NCBI RefSeq assembly: GCF_000321225.1
Contig: NW_004450401.1
Span: 4,366,555-4,430,554 of the forward strand
DNA: 64,000 nucleotides
Source of the DNA: Odobenus rosmarus divergens
Lineage: Eukaryota; Chordata; Mammalia; Carnivora; Odobenidae
Direction of reading: 5' to 3'
Positions 1 through 12,067 of this stretch are shown here, piece by piece (within the stretch, counting starts at the first letter, position 1; every line of letters starts with the position of its first letter). The notes below the pieces were generated by a model. It was not told where the DNA came from. It saw only the letters and a program-made list of their open reading frames with translations, and searched no databases. A program made the translations under genes and the position numbers.

Positions 1-110
1 AGAGGAGTTAGGTCATTACCTAAGGATTATACAATTAAGTCACAGAGACAGACATTCAAATCCAGGTCTGTTTCCTTCTCTCTCTGTACAACTTCATTCA
101 ATATATAATC
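1..110 (-). repeat. MIR SINE fragment, antisense
   Basis: The opening sequence resembles the MIR central core in reverse (loss of lymphocyte-style GC content aside, it reads as the 'taagt..cacagag..caaatccaggtctg' pattern). It is diverged and truncated by the window start. Confidence 0.5.
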
Positions 111-705
111 AGCTTATAGTCAGATATATAGAGTAATACAGTAACAGTTATAAAACCAACAGGGTAAGTCTGAGCCCTAACTAGATTAATTACTGGAAAA
201 CCTATCTTTACCTCCATTCCTTGACAAAATGATTAGGCAGTTCATAAATCCTGATGATGCCAGCGAATGGTGCTATAATCAATCTCTAAGCCATAAGCCT
301 GGAAAAATATTGTACTCCCTTTTACTCTCAAAACTTCCTCAGTGTGGATGACAAATAATATCATCCTAATTATTGATCAGTCTCACTGATGAATATGAAT
401 GTAAATATACTCTATAAAGTATTAGCAAATTGATTCCAGTATTCAAAAAAAGAGTTCCATTTCTGATCAGAAGGGCTAGCTAGATACTCTGATTAACCAA
501 CCTAATAAAAGCTAGAATTGATACATAAATGTGAGAACATGGGAGGAGATATAACAAGAAAAAACAACCAAAAGAAAGCCAGTATAGCTATATTAATATC
601 AGACAAAATAGATTTCAATGAAAATAGCATTACTAGAGATAAAGAGGCCACTATACAACAAGATTTATTTCATCGAGATTTAATAATTTCAAAACTGTAT
701 GCCTA

Positions 706-892
706 GGGGCGCCTGGGTGGCCCAGTCAGTTAAGCATCTGCCTTTGGCTCAGGTCATGATCCCAGGGTCCTGGGATGGAGCCTTGTGTAGGGCTCTCTGT
801 TCAGCAGGAACCTGCTTCTCCCTCACCCTCTGCCTGTCGCCACCCCCGCTCGTGCTTGCTCTCTCTGTCAAATAAATAAATAAAAAATCTTT
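706..892 (+). mobile_element. Can-SINE, sense
   Basis: tRNA-Lys-like head, CT-rich body and A-rich tail. Target-site duplication (TSD) of about 15 bp: aaaactgtatgccta (691-705) and aaaactgaatgccta (893-907). Confidence 0.95.
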
Positions 893-1577
893 AAAACTGA
901 ATGCCTAATAACATAATCTTCATAAAGCAAAAATAGATACAGGTACAAGGAGAAAAAGGGATATTCACAGTCATCGTGAGAAATTTCTACATGTCTGTCT
1001 TGACTGATAGATCATGCAAACAAAAAAATTATTATGGATACAGAAGATTTGAACACATTTAACAAGCTTCATCTAAAGGACTTAGATAGAATAGTTATTC
1101 ATAATTACATGAAATATTCACAAAATTTACCACAGACCAGGAGTCAAAGTACATCTTAGTCAATGTCAAAAGATTATCACTCAGACCAAAATACTATTAA
1201 GTTAGGAAGCAATACAAAAAAGTAACCAGGACAAACTCCATATTGCAAATTAAGAAGTATGACCATATAAGATATAGGTCAAAGAGGAGATCATAGAAAT
1301 TAGAAAAATTTTAGAACTGAATAATAACAAAATACTAGGTGTTAAAATGTGACACGCAGCAAAATAACTGTGTAGAAAAAATTACACTTAGACATTTAAT
1401 TAGAAAAGGAAAATGGAAGAAAATTAATGTGCTAAGCACACACCTTTAGATAGCAGAAAAAGGACAGAATATGCCCAAAGAAAGCAGAACAGAGGAAATA
1501 ATAACAAGAGCAGAAATGAATGAAACAGAGAACAAACACAGAAGAGAAGTGCAACAATGTCAGAGGTTTGTTCTTTT

Positions 1578-1780
1578 ATTTTTATTTATTTATTTATTTA
1601 TTTATTTTAAAGATTTTATTTATTTATTTGACAGGGAGAGACACAGTGAGAGAGGAAACACAATCAGGGGAGTGGGGAGTGGCAGAGCAGGGAGCCCGAT
1701 GCGGGGCTCAATCCCAGGACCCCGGGATCATGAACTGAGCCGAAGGCAGATGCTTAACGACTGAACCACCCAGGCACCCC
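1578..1780 (-). mobile_element. Can-SINE, antisense
   Basis: It starts in a long TTTA run and ends CACCCAGGCACCCC. The flanks aggtttgttctttt and aggttgttctttt form a near-perfect TSD. Confidence 0.95.
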
Positions 1781-1815
1781 CAGGTTGTTCTTTTAAAAGA
1801 TTATTAAAATTAGGA

Positions 1816-1985
1816 GTGCCTGGATGGCTCAGTCTTCTGCTTTTGGCTCAGGGCATGATCCTAGGGTCCTAGAATAGAGCTCCCTGCTCAGGGGGAAGCC
1901 CACTCCTCCTGCTTGTGTTCCCTCTCTCGCTGTATCTCTCTCTGTCAAATAAATAAATAAAATCTAAAAAAATAAAAAAAAATAA
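1816..1985 (+). mobile_element. Can-SINE, sense
   Basis: It is flanked by a perfect 19-bp TSD, aagattattaaaattagga, at 1797-1815 and 1986-2004. The body is somewhat diverged (head ggatggctcag). Confidence 0.95.
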
Positions 1986-2037
1986 AAGATTATTAAAATT
2001 AGGAAACATGATAAGAAAATTAAGGCAACAAAGGCAC

Positions 2038-2235
2038 TGGGCGCCTGGGTGGCTCAGTTGTTAAGTGTCTGCCTTTGGCTTAGGTCATGATCCCAGGGTC
2101 CTGGGATGGAGCCCCACATTGGGCTCCCTGCTTGGCGGGAGGCCAGCTTCTCCCTCTCCCACTCCCCCTGCTTGTGTTCCCCCTCTTGTTGTGTTTCTCT
2201 TTGTCAAATAAATAAATAAAATCTTTAAAAAAAAG
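2038..2235 (+). mobile_element. Can-SINE, sense
   Basis: Full-length head-to-tail copy with TSD caacaaaggcac on both sides (before 2038 and near 2237-2248). Confidence 0.95.
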
Positions 2236-2993
2236 ACAACAAAGGCACAAATAACCAATATTAAGAATGAAAAAGGGAGAAAATTACAGATGTTTTTAAG
2301 ATAAAAAAGATGAGAAGATCTTATGAACAATTCTATGTCAAAAAAACTTGGGATCTTGGATGAAATAGATAAATCCCTGGAAAAATAAAGTGTAGCCAAA
2401 CTGACTCAAGAAACTGGGTGATGGGTATGTGGGGGATCGTTATACAGTTTGCTCTATTTTTCATGTTTGAAATTTGCCATAATGAAAAGATATTTTTTAA
2501 GTTGACTTAAGAAAAAAGAAAAAATGAAAATAGTCCTTTAACCAATAAAGAAATGAAATCAGTAGTTGAAATTTTTTCCTTCAAAAAATTCCAGACCAAG
2601 GTGATTTTAAAAGGAGAGTTCTGCTGAAAATTCAAAGAAAGAAATGATTCTACTTTATATAAGCTATTTAAAAGAATTAAAAAATGAAGGGATACCTCCA
2701 ACTCATATTATGACTTAGCATAAACTTGATCCAAAATCTGAAAGTACAAGAAGGAAATATTATAAGTCAATATCACTTCTGTACACAGACATAAAAATCT
2801 TAAAACAAAATACTATAAACTAAGTCCAGCACAACCAAGGTGAGTCTACCTAGGAACCACACTTAGTTTAGCATTAAAAAAAATTAATAGAACTGGCCAC
2901 ATAAAGGAGAAAATCATATGATCATGTGAAGATGCCAAAAAGCATTTGATAACAAATTCCACATCCAGTCTTAAGAAGAAAAAATAAATTCTT

Positions 2994-3162
2994 GGGGTGC
3001 CTGGGTAGCTTAGTGGGTTAAGTATCGAACTCTTGATTTTGGCTCAGGTTATGATCTTGGTCCTGAGACAGAGCTCCCCAATGGACTCTGCAGTGGGTGT
3101 GGAGCCTGCTTAAGTTCTCTCTCTCCCTCTCCCTCTCCTCCCTCCCTCTCTAAAAAAAAATT
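2994..3162 (+). mobile_element. Can-SINE, sense, older subfamily
   Basis: Diverged head with the 'aactcttgattttggctcaggt' variant and a simple CT-rich tail. It lies in the L1 reverse-transcriptase region. Confidence 0.9.
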
Positions 3163-3690
3163 CTCGAAATAGAAATCGAAGAAAACATCCTCAACTATTA
3201 AAAGATATTTAAAAATCACATGCAGTAAACATTATGCTGAAACATTGAAAACATTCTCTTTAAAATCAGGAGCACAACAGAGGTGCCTACTGTCACTAAT
3301 TCCATTCAACATTGTACCAACGTTGTACATACAATGCAGGAAAATAAGAAAAAGATATAAGAAGTATAAAGATTAGAAAGAATAATACTTTCCTTCATGA
3401 ATAATATGATTATTTACATGGACAACTCAAAAGAATCTATAGATAAATATCAGAATAAGAGCATTTATCATGATTGTTGGATATAAAGATTACATTTTTT
3501 TATACTTCAACAACAGTACCACCATGTTGCATAATTCCCACATCACACAACTTCAGGGGAAATCATTCATATAATCTATATGAATTGTATCCTCTAGGGC
3601 AAAATTCTAGGCAATCCACATAGCAACAACACAAAAAACCTTACATACATGTATATGTATGTTTTTAAAAATTTTTTAATCTATTTTTTA

Positions 3691-4083
3691 TTTTTTTTAA
3701 GATTTTACTTATTCAGGGGCACCTGGGTGGCTCAGTTGTTAAGCGTCTGCCTTCGGCTCAGGTCATGATCCCAGGGTCCTGGGATTGAGCCCCACATTGG
3801 GCTCCTTGCTCAGTGGGAAGCCTGCTTCTCCCTCTCCCACTCCCCCTGCTTGTGTTCCCTCTCTCACTGTGTCTTTCTCAGTCAAATAAAATAAATAAAA
3901 TCTAAAAAAAAAAAAGATTTTACTTATTCATTTGCCAGAGAGTGAGAGAGCACAAGCAGGGGGAGCAGCAGAAAGAGAGGGAGAAGCAGGCTCCCCACCG
4001 AGCAGGAAGCCCGATGCAGGACCCTGGGATCATGACCTGAGCTGAAGGCAGACACTTAACCATCTGAGCCACCCAGGCATCCC
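3691..4083 (-). mobile_element. Can-SINE, antisense, itself interrupted by a second SINE
   Basis: The tail starts near 3691 and the head ends ACCCAGGCATCCC at about 4083. The element is nearly twice normal length because a sense SINE lies in its tail. Confidence 0.9.
3716..3913 (+). mobile_element. Can-SINE, sense, nested inside the preceding SINE
   Basis: Perfect 17-bp TSD aagattttacttattca at 3699-3715 and 3914-3930. The duplicated sequence is part of the host SINE's own tail, which proves the nesting order. Confidence 0.95.
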
Positions 4084-4091
4084 ATATATTT

Positions 4092-4292
4092 GTTTTTTTT
4101 TTAAAGATTTACTTATTTGTTTTAGGAGACAGAGAGAGAGTGGGAGGGAGGGGCAGAGGGAGAGAGAGTCTTAAGCAGACTCCATGCTGTGCATGGAGCC
4201 TGACATGGGACTTGATCTCACAACCCTGAGATCACCACCTGAGCCAAAATCAAGAGTCAGTTGTGTAACCTACTAAGCCACCCAGGTGCCCC
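4092..4292 (-). mobile_element. Can-SINE, antisense, older subfamily
   Basis: It carries the variant head (gagccaaaatcaagagtcag) and 'cttgatctcacaaccctgagatca'. An AT/AC-rich simple stretch follows to about 4360. Confidence 0.9.
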
Positions 4293-4349
4293 AACATGTA
4301 TACTATATATATATTTATAAATGTGTATGTATATATATGTATGTATACA

Positions 4350-4735
4350 CACACACACTACATGTGATAGTTATTTTTGTGGGTTGCCAAACATTTCCAG
4401 TTATTTCCTTAATGGTACATGGTAGACTGTACTTCCTGAATCCTATGATTAGGTCGGGTAATGTGATTAATTCTGCCCAATAAATTATGAGTGGAAGTAA
4501 CGTGTATTACTTCTGGGCTGGGCCCTTTAATTTCTGGATGCAGACACTGCAAAAACTTTCTTTTCCCTCTGATATGTCTCCTGGCCATGTTTAAGATAGT
4601 GGCAGCTCTGTCAGCCTGTGTCCCCCTATGACTATGATATGCAGACATCCCTCTTCCTCTACCCAACCTGCAATGGACATGTGGTAGTGTAAATGAAAAT
4701 AAACCTTGTTTGAAGCCACAGTATAACCTAGCTTA
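4350..4735 (+). mobile_element. LTR-like ancient repeat (family uncertain)
   Basis: It ends with 'aaataaaccttgtttgaagcca', a polyadenylation-like end seen in ERVL/MaLR-type LTRs, followed by 'taacctagcttatcctgatgaacac'. No open frame of note. Family assignment is from memory. Confidence 0.4.
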
Positions 4736-5029
4736 TCCTGATGAACACAGTGCCTGGAAATAAATTTAACAAGATATGTGCAGGACCTGTGTGAAAAAGT
4801 ATTATAGAAGTGTACTGAAGAACACTAAAGTAGGCCTAAATAAATGAAAGTATATACCATTGTTTATCAGTTAGGAGACTCAATGTTATAAATATTCCAA
4901 TTCTCTCCAAATTGATATATGAATTCAATACAATTTCAAAGTCTAAACAGGTTTTATTGAGGAACTTGAGAAGTTAACTCTAAAATTTGAATGGAAAAAC
5001 AGAAGACCAAGAATAGCCAAGACACTTCT

Positions 5030-5233
5030 TTTTTTTCCCAAGATTTTATTTATTTATTTATTTGAGAGAGAGAGAATGAGAGAGAGAGAGAGAGCATGAG
5101 AGGGGGGAGGGTCAGAGGGAGAAGCAGACTCCCCGCTGAGCAGGGAGCCCGATGCGGGACTCGATCCCAGGACTCCAGGATCATGCCCTGAGCCAAAGGC
5201 AGTCGCTTAACCAACTGAGCCACCCAGGCGCCC
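5030..5233 (-). mobile_element. Can-SINE, antisense
   Basis: Perfect 15-bp TSD agccaagacacttct at 5015-5029 and 5234-5248, within old L1 ORF2 sequence. Confidence 0.95.
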
Positions 5234-5574
5234 AGCCAAGACACTTCTGAAAAAGACAGTGTGGTACTGGTACTAGACAGTCAAACAGATAATTGGCACA
5301 GAAGAGCAAGTTCACAAATGGACCCATACATATAGGAAAATTTGATTTACATCAGAGGTGGTATTAAAGATTAGGAGGAAAAGATGAAACTTTCAATTAA
5401 TGGTACTGGTTACCCATTTGGGGGGAAAAAATGAAATCAGATCTTAACTTCATGCCAAAATCATAAATCAATTTCAGATTTATTAAAGACTTAAAATGAA
5501 AAACCCAACTAAATTTTTTTTAGAAAAAAAAAAACCGAGAGAATATCTTTATAATCTTTGTGTAAGGAAGAATT

Positions 5575-5780
5575 TTTTTCTTTTTTTTTTAATAATTTTT
5601 TTAAAAGATTTTATTTTTATTTTTTGACAGAGAGACAGCAAGAGAGGGAACGCAAGCAGGGGGACTGGGAGAAGCAGGCTTCCCGCCGAGCAGGGCCCGA
5701 TGTGGAACTAAATCCCAGGACCCTGGGATCATGACCTGAGCCGAAGGCAGATGCTTAATGACTTAGCCACCCAGGCGCCC
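5575..5780 (-). mobile_element. Can-SINE, antisense (first of a same-site pair)
   Basis: Ends CACCCAGGCGCCC at 5780. The agaattt target sequence appears before it, between it and the next SINE, and after that SINE. Confidence 0.95.
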
Positions 5781-5790
5781 AGAATTTCTT

Positions 5791-5979
5791 TTTTTTTTTT
5801 TAAGATTTTATTTATTTGAGAGAGAGAGAGAGCACAAGCAGGGGGAAGGGACAAAGGAGAAGGAGAAGCAGACTCCCCGTCCAGCAGTGAGCCTGATGCA
5901 GGGCTTGATCCCAGGACCCTGAGATCATGACCTCAGTGGAAGGCAGATGCTTAACCGACTGAGCCACCCAGGTGCCCCT
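5791..5979 (-). mobile_element. Can-SINE, antisense (second of a same-site pair)
   Basis: Flanked by agaatttctt at 5781-5790 and again at about 5984-5993. It is separated from the preceding SINE only by the reused target sequence. Confidence 0.95.
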
Positions 5980-6251
5980 AAAGAAGAATTTCTTAAGATA
6001 CAAAGTGTAAACCATAAAAGAATATGTGACTACATTAAAATTAGGAATTTCTGTTTAGCAAAAACACCATAAAGTTGTAAAACAAGCCACAAATTAGAAG
6101 GTTCTTGGTAGTCTGATTTGGGAATACTACATAGAGATGAAAATAATTAAAGCCACATGCAATAACACTGATTAATTTTATAAACATAATATTGAGGCCA
6201 AAAGAAAAAAGAGAATAACATACAATATGATTCTGTGATATTGTGATATAA

Positions 6252-6703
6252 AGTAGTCCCCCCACCTTGTCTGCAGGGGATACATTACAAGACCCCCAGT
6301 AAATGTCTAAAACCACAGATGGTACTGAATCCTATAAATACTGTTTTTTCTATACATACATACCTATGATAAAATTTAATTTATAAATTAGGCAAAGTAA
6401 GCGATCAACAACATAACTAATGATAAAATGAAACAATTATAACAATATGTTATAATAAAAGTTATGTGAATGTGGTTTCTCTCTCAAAATATCTTCTTGT
6501 ACTATACTTATCCTTCTTGTGATGGTGTGAGAGGATAAAATGCCTGTGATGAAGATGAAGTGAGGTGAATGACAGACATAGGCATTGTGATGGGAGTGTT
6601 AGGCTACTGTCAACCTTCTAATGATATGTCAGAAGGGGGTCATCTGCTTAGAAACTGCAGTTGACTCTGGGTCACTGAAACCGCAGATTAAGAGGGGACT
6701 ACT
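6252..6703. mobile_element. Tigger-like (Tc/mariner) non-autonomous DNA transposon
   Basis: Perfect 10-bp terminal inverted repeats: agtagtcccc at 6252-6261 and ggggactact at 6694-6703. The interior has the familiar 'agacccccagtaaatg..aaaccacag' and 'gaaaccgcagatta' ends of Tigger-derived elements. No transposase frame remains. Confidence 0.75.
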
Positions 6704-6879
6704 GTCTTGCTCTTCATCCTTGGCTCCAGGCAGAACTCCAGTAAACCCCTGTAATTTGCTGGGTGATAGGGTAAGAGGAGCGTCTTTTGTTATTCATAAA
6801 CCCCTTTCAACCATACCTTAGTTTGCTAATGACTTGAGTGATGACTGAAAGCCCCTGTGTACCTTTAGGATTGGGGCTA

Positions 6880-7540
6880 GTTGCTACAGTAACTAACCAC
6901 GCGTTTAGAGGGTTAGAATTTTCAGGTCCACTCCTTCAGTCTCTGGGGAGGGGAGAGGAGCTGGAGATTGAGGTAATCACCAACAGCTAATGATTTTAAT
7001 CAATCTGATGCATGTCATGGAGCATTCATAAAAATCCTAAACAACAGTTTGGAAAGCTTCCAGGTTGGTGCATACATCTATGTACCAGTAGGGAGGTGTA
7101 CCCCAAACTCCAGGGGGACAGAAGCTCCTGCACTCAGCACCCTTCTGGACCTTGCCCTATGTATCTCTTCATCTGGCTGTTCATTTGCATCCTTTATAAT
7201 AAAGTGGTAATAGTAAGTAAAGTGTTTCCCTGAGTTCTGTGAGCTGTTATTATCAAAACTTAGGAAGGGAGTTATGGGAACCCCCAATTTATAGCCAAGT
7301 TGGACAGAATGGTGGGTAACCAGGGCCCACCTACTTGCAATTGCCATCTACAGTGGTGGGGGCAGTCATGTGGGACTGAGCCCTTAACCGGTGGTTCTGC
7401 ACTAACTCCAGGTAGTATTAGAATTGAGTTAAATTGTAGGACACCCAGTTGATGTCAAGAGAGCTGGAGAATTAGGTGGTGTAAGGAAAAACTCCCCACA
7501 CATTTGGTGTCAGAAGTGATGTGAACAGAGAAAGTGTTTT
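6880..7540 (+). mobile_element. LTR-like ancient repeat (probably ERVL class, uncertain)
   Basis: Contains a TATAATAAAG stretch near 7196 and the motif 'aattgtaggacacccag' near 7433. I associate these with an old LTR family but cannot name it. No coding potential. Confidence 0.35.
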
Positions 7541-8285
7541 CATTTAGATTCCATTCATATAAAGTTCAAAAACAGGCAAAGTAAACTGTATTGTTTAGAT
7601 ACACACAAACAGATTGTAAAACTATAGAGAAAAGCAAGTGATCACCATGAAAATCAGAAGTAGTTGGGAGAAGGAGGGTTAGCAAGGCATGGAGGTAGAA
7701 TATACATTGAACCAAGAAACATCTAGGACTTTTATAATACTGGCAATATGACTGCATGGTATTTAACTTAGTTTGTTCTACTGTATGTTTGCTTTATACA
7801 TCCCCCACCGTGTGTGTATATGTATGTGTGTGTGAGTGATATTTATCTCTATACACGTATTTTAACAAAATAAAGAGGTCTGTGTAATAAACTTACCGAG
7901 AAATTTGAAGATCTACATGAAGAAAACTTTAAAAGCCCATTTAAGTAAGGATCCCAAAAGTCTAAATACATGAAAGTACTATTCTACCATTATTGACTAG
8001 AAAGATGCAGCATTGTAGGATAGTGAACATTCTACATTTTACATTAAACTCCTCATTTAAAATGCTGAGGATTTTTAGAAAATGTGACAAAATGACACTA
8101 AAGTTCATTTATAATGTGTGAAATTTTGATTAATAGAATAAAAGTTTTGCTAATTAACTAGATGGAGGGAGGCCTTTCACAATACATCTGTATATCAAAT
8201 CACCACAATGTATACTTTAAGTATCTTACAATTTTGTCAGTTATACCTCAATAAAGCTAAAATTAAAAATAAATAACTTAAAAAA
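7540..8285 (+). mobile_element. Old L1 3'-end pieces, sense
   Basis: 7540-7865 resembles an L1M 3' UTR ('aaagttcaaaaacaggcaaa'). 7880-8170 resembles degenerate ORF2. 8170-8285 ends 'cctcaataaagctaaaatt', a typical old L1 3' terminus. A short TG-rich run sits near 7810-7835. Confidence 0.6.
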
Positions 8286-8332
8286 AGAAACATGTGACAA
8301 AAGCCAGAAAAACTGGAAAATAATGAGTTGGA

Positions 8333-8530
8333 GGGGTGCCTGGGTGGTTCAGTCAGTTGGGTGCCCAACTCTTGGTTTTGGCTCAGGTCGTGATCTCTGG
8401 GTCATGGGACTGAGCCCCGTATCAGGCTGTGTGCTCAGCGGGGAATCTGCTTGAGATTCTCTCTCTCCCTCTGTCCCTCCTCACTCCGTGCTCTCAAATA
8501 AATAAATAAATAAATAAATCTTTAAAAAAA
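8333..8530 (+). mobile_element. Can-SINE, sense, older subfamily
   Basis: Head 'ggggtgcctgggtggttcag' and (AAAT)n tail. TSD aatgagttggag / aatgagttgggg flanks it. Confidence 0.95.
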
Positions 8531-10442
8531 CAATGAGTTGGGGACTAACACTACCTTAAAAGTATTTGAATTTCTTGGACTGGCACATATAACTTTCATA
8601 TAAATTAATAAAATTTACTTTTTAGGGCAGTTTTAAGTTCACAGCAAAATTGAGAATCTTCAGAACATTCCCATATACTCCTCTCCCCACATACAATCTC
8701 CCTCATTATGAGCATCCAGCACCACCACGGCACATTTGTTACAACTGATGTATCTACACTGACACATTATTATCACCCAAAGTCCATAGTTTACATTACG
8801 GTTCACTCTTGGTGTTATACATTCCCTGGGGTTTGACAAATGTATAATGACATGGATCTACTGAATACAGAATAGTTTCACTGCCTGAAAAATCCGCTAT
8901 GCTCCGCCTATTCAGCTATCCCTTCCCACTAACCTCCAACAATCACTGATCATATATTATCCCAAAAATATGATCCATATTGTTGGAATCACAGAGTATG
9001 TAATCTTTTCAGATTGGCTTCTTTCACTCTGTAATAAGCATTTAAGTTTCCTCCATGTCTTTTCAAGACTTGATAGCTCATTTCTTTTTCACAATGAATA
9101 ATATTCCAATGTCTGGATGTACCACAGTTTACTTATCCATTCACTTACTGATAAACATCTTTTTTAGTTGCTTCCAAGTTTTGGCAATTATAAATAAAGC
9201 TGCTATAAACATCTGGGTACAGGTTTTTTGTTTCAAATGTTTTCAATTCATTTGGTACTTAGTACATAAGTACTAAGGAGCATGATCACTGGATTGAATA
9301 GTAAGAATGTGTTTAGTTTTGTAAGAAACTGAACTGTCTTCCAAAGTGACTGTACCATTTTGCATTCCCACCAGTAATTAATGAGAGTTCCTATTAGTCT
9401 ACATCTTCGCCAGCATTTGGTATAATCAGTATTTTGGATTTTGGCTATTCTAAAATCCAAATGTAGTAATATCTCATTGTTGTTTTAACTTACAATCCCT
9501 AATGACATATGATGTTGAACATCTTTTCATATGCTTACTTGCCATCTGTATACCTTCTTGGGTGAGGTGTTGTTTAGGCATTTTGTCCATTTTAAAATTG
9601 GGTTGTTCATTTTCTTATTGTTGAGTTTTAAGAGTTCTTTGTATATTTTTGATAACAGTCTTTTCTCTTATGTGTCTCTTGCAAATATTTTCTCCCAGTC
9701 TGTGGCTTGTCTTCTCATTCTCTTGATACTGTCTTTGGCAGAGCAGAAGTTTTTAATTTTGATGAAGTCCAGTTTAGCAATTATCTATTTCATGGATCAT
9801 GTCTTTGGTGTTGTATCTAAAAAGTCATTGCCCAAAGTCATGTAGATTTTCTATACTTTATCTTCCAGGAGTTTTATAGTTTCACATTTTACACTCAGGT
9901 TTATGACCCATTTTGAGTTAAATTTTGTTAAGGGTGTAAGATCTGTGTCTAGGTTAATTTCTTTGCATGTGAATGTCCAGTTGTTCCAGCACCATTTGTT
10001 GAAAGACTATCTTTGCTCCATTGTCAAAGATCACTTGACTATATAATGTGAGTCTATTTCTGGGCTTTCAATTTTGTTCCATCAACTTATTTGTCTATTC
10101 TTTCTACACTGTCTTGACTACTGTAGTTTGTATCAAGTCTTGAAGTTAGGTAGTAGCAGTTCCTCTGTTCTTTTCCTTCGATATTGACTTGGCTATTTAC
10201 AGTCTTTTGCCTCTTCATATAAGTTTCAATCATGTTATTAATATCTACAAAATAACTTGCTAGGATTTTGAGATTATTTCGAATCTACAGGGCAAGTTCA
10301 TAAGAACTAACATCTTAACAATATTGAGTCTTCCTATCCACAAACATGGAATATTCCTCCATTTATTTAGTTCTTCTTTGATGCCTTTCATCAGTTTTGT
10401 AGTTTTCCACATATAGATCTTATACAAATTTTGTTAGATTTA

Positions 10443-10653
10443 TTATTTTAAAAGATTATTTATTTATTTATTTGAGACAGAGAGGGAGAGAGAGAACAAG
10501 TGGTGGCGAGGGACAGAGGGACAGAGGGAGAGGTAGAAGCAGACTCCCTGCTGAGCAAGGAGCCTGACATGGGGCTCGATCCCAGGACCCTGAGATCATG
10601 ACCTGAGCTGAAGGCAGATGCTTAACTTAATGAGCCACCCAGTTACCCCCCCT
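10443..10653 (-). mobile_element. Can-SINE, antisense
   Basis: Perfect 14-bp TSD ttttgttagattta at 10429-10442 and 10654-10667, within the old L1. Confidence 0.95.
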
Positions 10654-10918
10654 TTTTGTTAGATTTACACTAAGTGTTTCATTTTTTAATGTTCTCATGT
10701 AAATGGTAATATGTTTTAAATTTCAAATTCCACTTGTTCACTGTTCATAGGAGGGTGACTGGCTTTTGTAAATTGACCTTGCATTGACAATCTCACTATT
10801 ATCACTTATTAGTTGCAGGATTTTTTTTGTTGATTCTTTGGAGTTTTTTTCTACATAGATGATTATGACATCTGTGAACAAAGACGATTTTATTTATTCT
10901 TTCCTAATCTATATACCT

Positions 10919-10980
10919 TTTATTTCTTCTCCTTCTCCTCCTCCTCCTTCTTCTTTCTTCTTCTCCTTCTGCTTCTTCTC
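10919..10980. repeat. CTT/CTC-rich polypyrimidine microsatellite in old L1 ORF2
   Basis: Imperfect TTC/CTC units lie where other L1 copies have only a short 'tttatttcttttt' stretch. The next unique words ('ttattgcattagctaggactt') align with the same ORF2 position in the younger copies. Confidence 0.85.
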
Positions 10981-11623
10981 TTATTGCATTAGCTAGGACT
11001 TTCACTATGATATTGAAAAGCAGTGGTGAGAGGGGACCCTCCTTGTTCCTAATCTTGGTGGGATGTTTCAAGTTTCTTACCACTGAGTATGACATCATCT
11101 GTAGGATTTTTATAGATTTTTTTTATCAAATTGAGGAAGTTCACCCTCTATTTGTAGAATGATGAGAGTTTTTACCATGAATGGATGCTAATGTATGTTT
11201 GTTTATTTAAAAAAATTTTAGATATAAATGTTTTTATTTTTTTGGCTTTTTCAGTTTTTATTTTAATACCAGTTAGTTAACATACAGTTATATTAGTTTC
11301 AGGTGTACAATATAGTAATTCAACAATTCCATATACACCCAGTGCTCATCACGACAAGTGCATTCCTTAATCCCCATCATCTATTTAACCCAACCTCCCA
11401 CCCCCACCCCTTTGGTAACCATCAGTTTGTTCTCTATAACTAAGAGTTTAAGAGTCTGTTTCTTGATTTGTCTCTCTCTTTTTTCCCCCTTTGCTCATTT
11501 GTTTCTTAAATTCCACTTATGAGTGAAATCATATAGTTTTTGTCTTTCTCTGAATTATTTCACTTAGCATTATACTCTCTAGCTCCATCCATATCATTGC
11601 AAAGTGAAAGATTCCATTCTTTT

Positions 11624-12067
11624 TTATACCCATTCATCTATCGATGGACACTTGGGCTCCTTCAATAATTTGGCTATTGTAAACAATGTTGCTATAAACA
11701 TCAGGGTGCATGCATACCTTTGAATTAATGTTTCTGTATTCTTTGGGTAAATACCCAGTAGTACAATTGCTGGAGCATAGGCTAGTTCCATTTTTAACTT
11801 TCTGAGAAACCTCCATACTGTTTTCCACAATGGCTGTACCTCTTTGTATTCCCACCAACAGTGCATGAGTATTCCCCTTTCTCCACAACCTTGCCAACAC
11901 CTGTTTGTGTTGTTGATTTTAGCTATTCTCACAGGTATGAGGTCATATCTCATTGAAGTTTTGATTTGTATTTCCCTGATAGTAAGTGATGATGAGCATC
12001 TTTTCATGTGTCTGTTGGCCATCTGGATTGTCAGCTTTGGAGAAATGTCTGTTAATGTTTTCTGCAA
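11624..12067 (-). pseudogene. L1-A ORF2 C-terminal relic
   Basis: A 147-codon open stretch matches the ORF2 C-terminal cysteine-containing region ([19 protein letters not shown], then [17 protein letters not shown] and LLGIYPK). It is cut from the rest of ORF2 by stops and shifts. Confidence 0.85.

Larger units (their letters stand above)
290..6240 (+). mobile_element. Old L1 (L1M type), sense, broken into pieces by later insertions
   Basis: An ORF2 endonuclease-like stretch is at 518-706 (peptide KKASIAILISDKIDFNENS). Linker and reverse-transcriptase-like sequence follows at about 1140-1577, 2240-2990 and 3170-3660. Later ORF2 and 3' parts are at about 4760-5014 and 5249-6240. The frames are full of stops. 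At least ten SINEs, an LTR-like piece (4350-4735) and a short L1-3'-end-like insert (about 2416-2500) interrupt it. Order and orientation agree, so this is probably one element. Confidence 0.75.
8600..11225 (-). mobile_element. Old L1 (L1MA/MB-like), 3' portion, host of two nested L1s
   Basis: 8600-9030 reads as the reverse of an L1M 3' UTR ('cccaaagtccatagtttacatta'). 9050-11200 is reversed ORF2 down to the reverse-transcriptase region, with many stops. It breaks off near 11200-11225 and resumes at about 25041, on the far side of two complete L1s. Confidence 0.85.
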
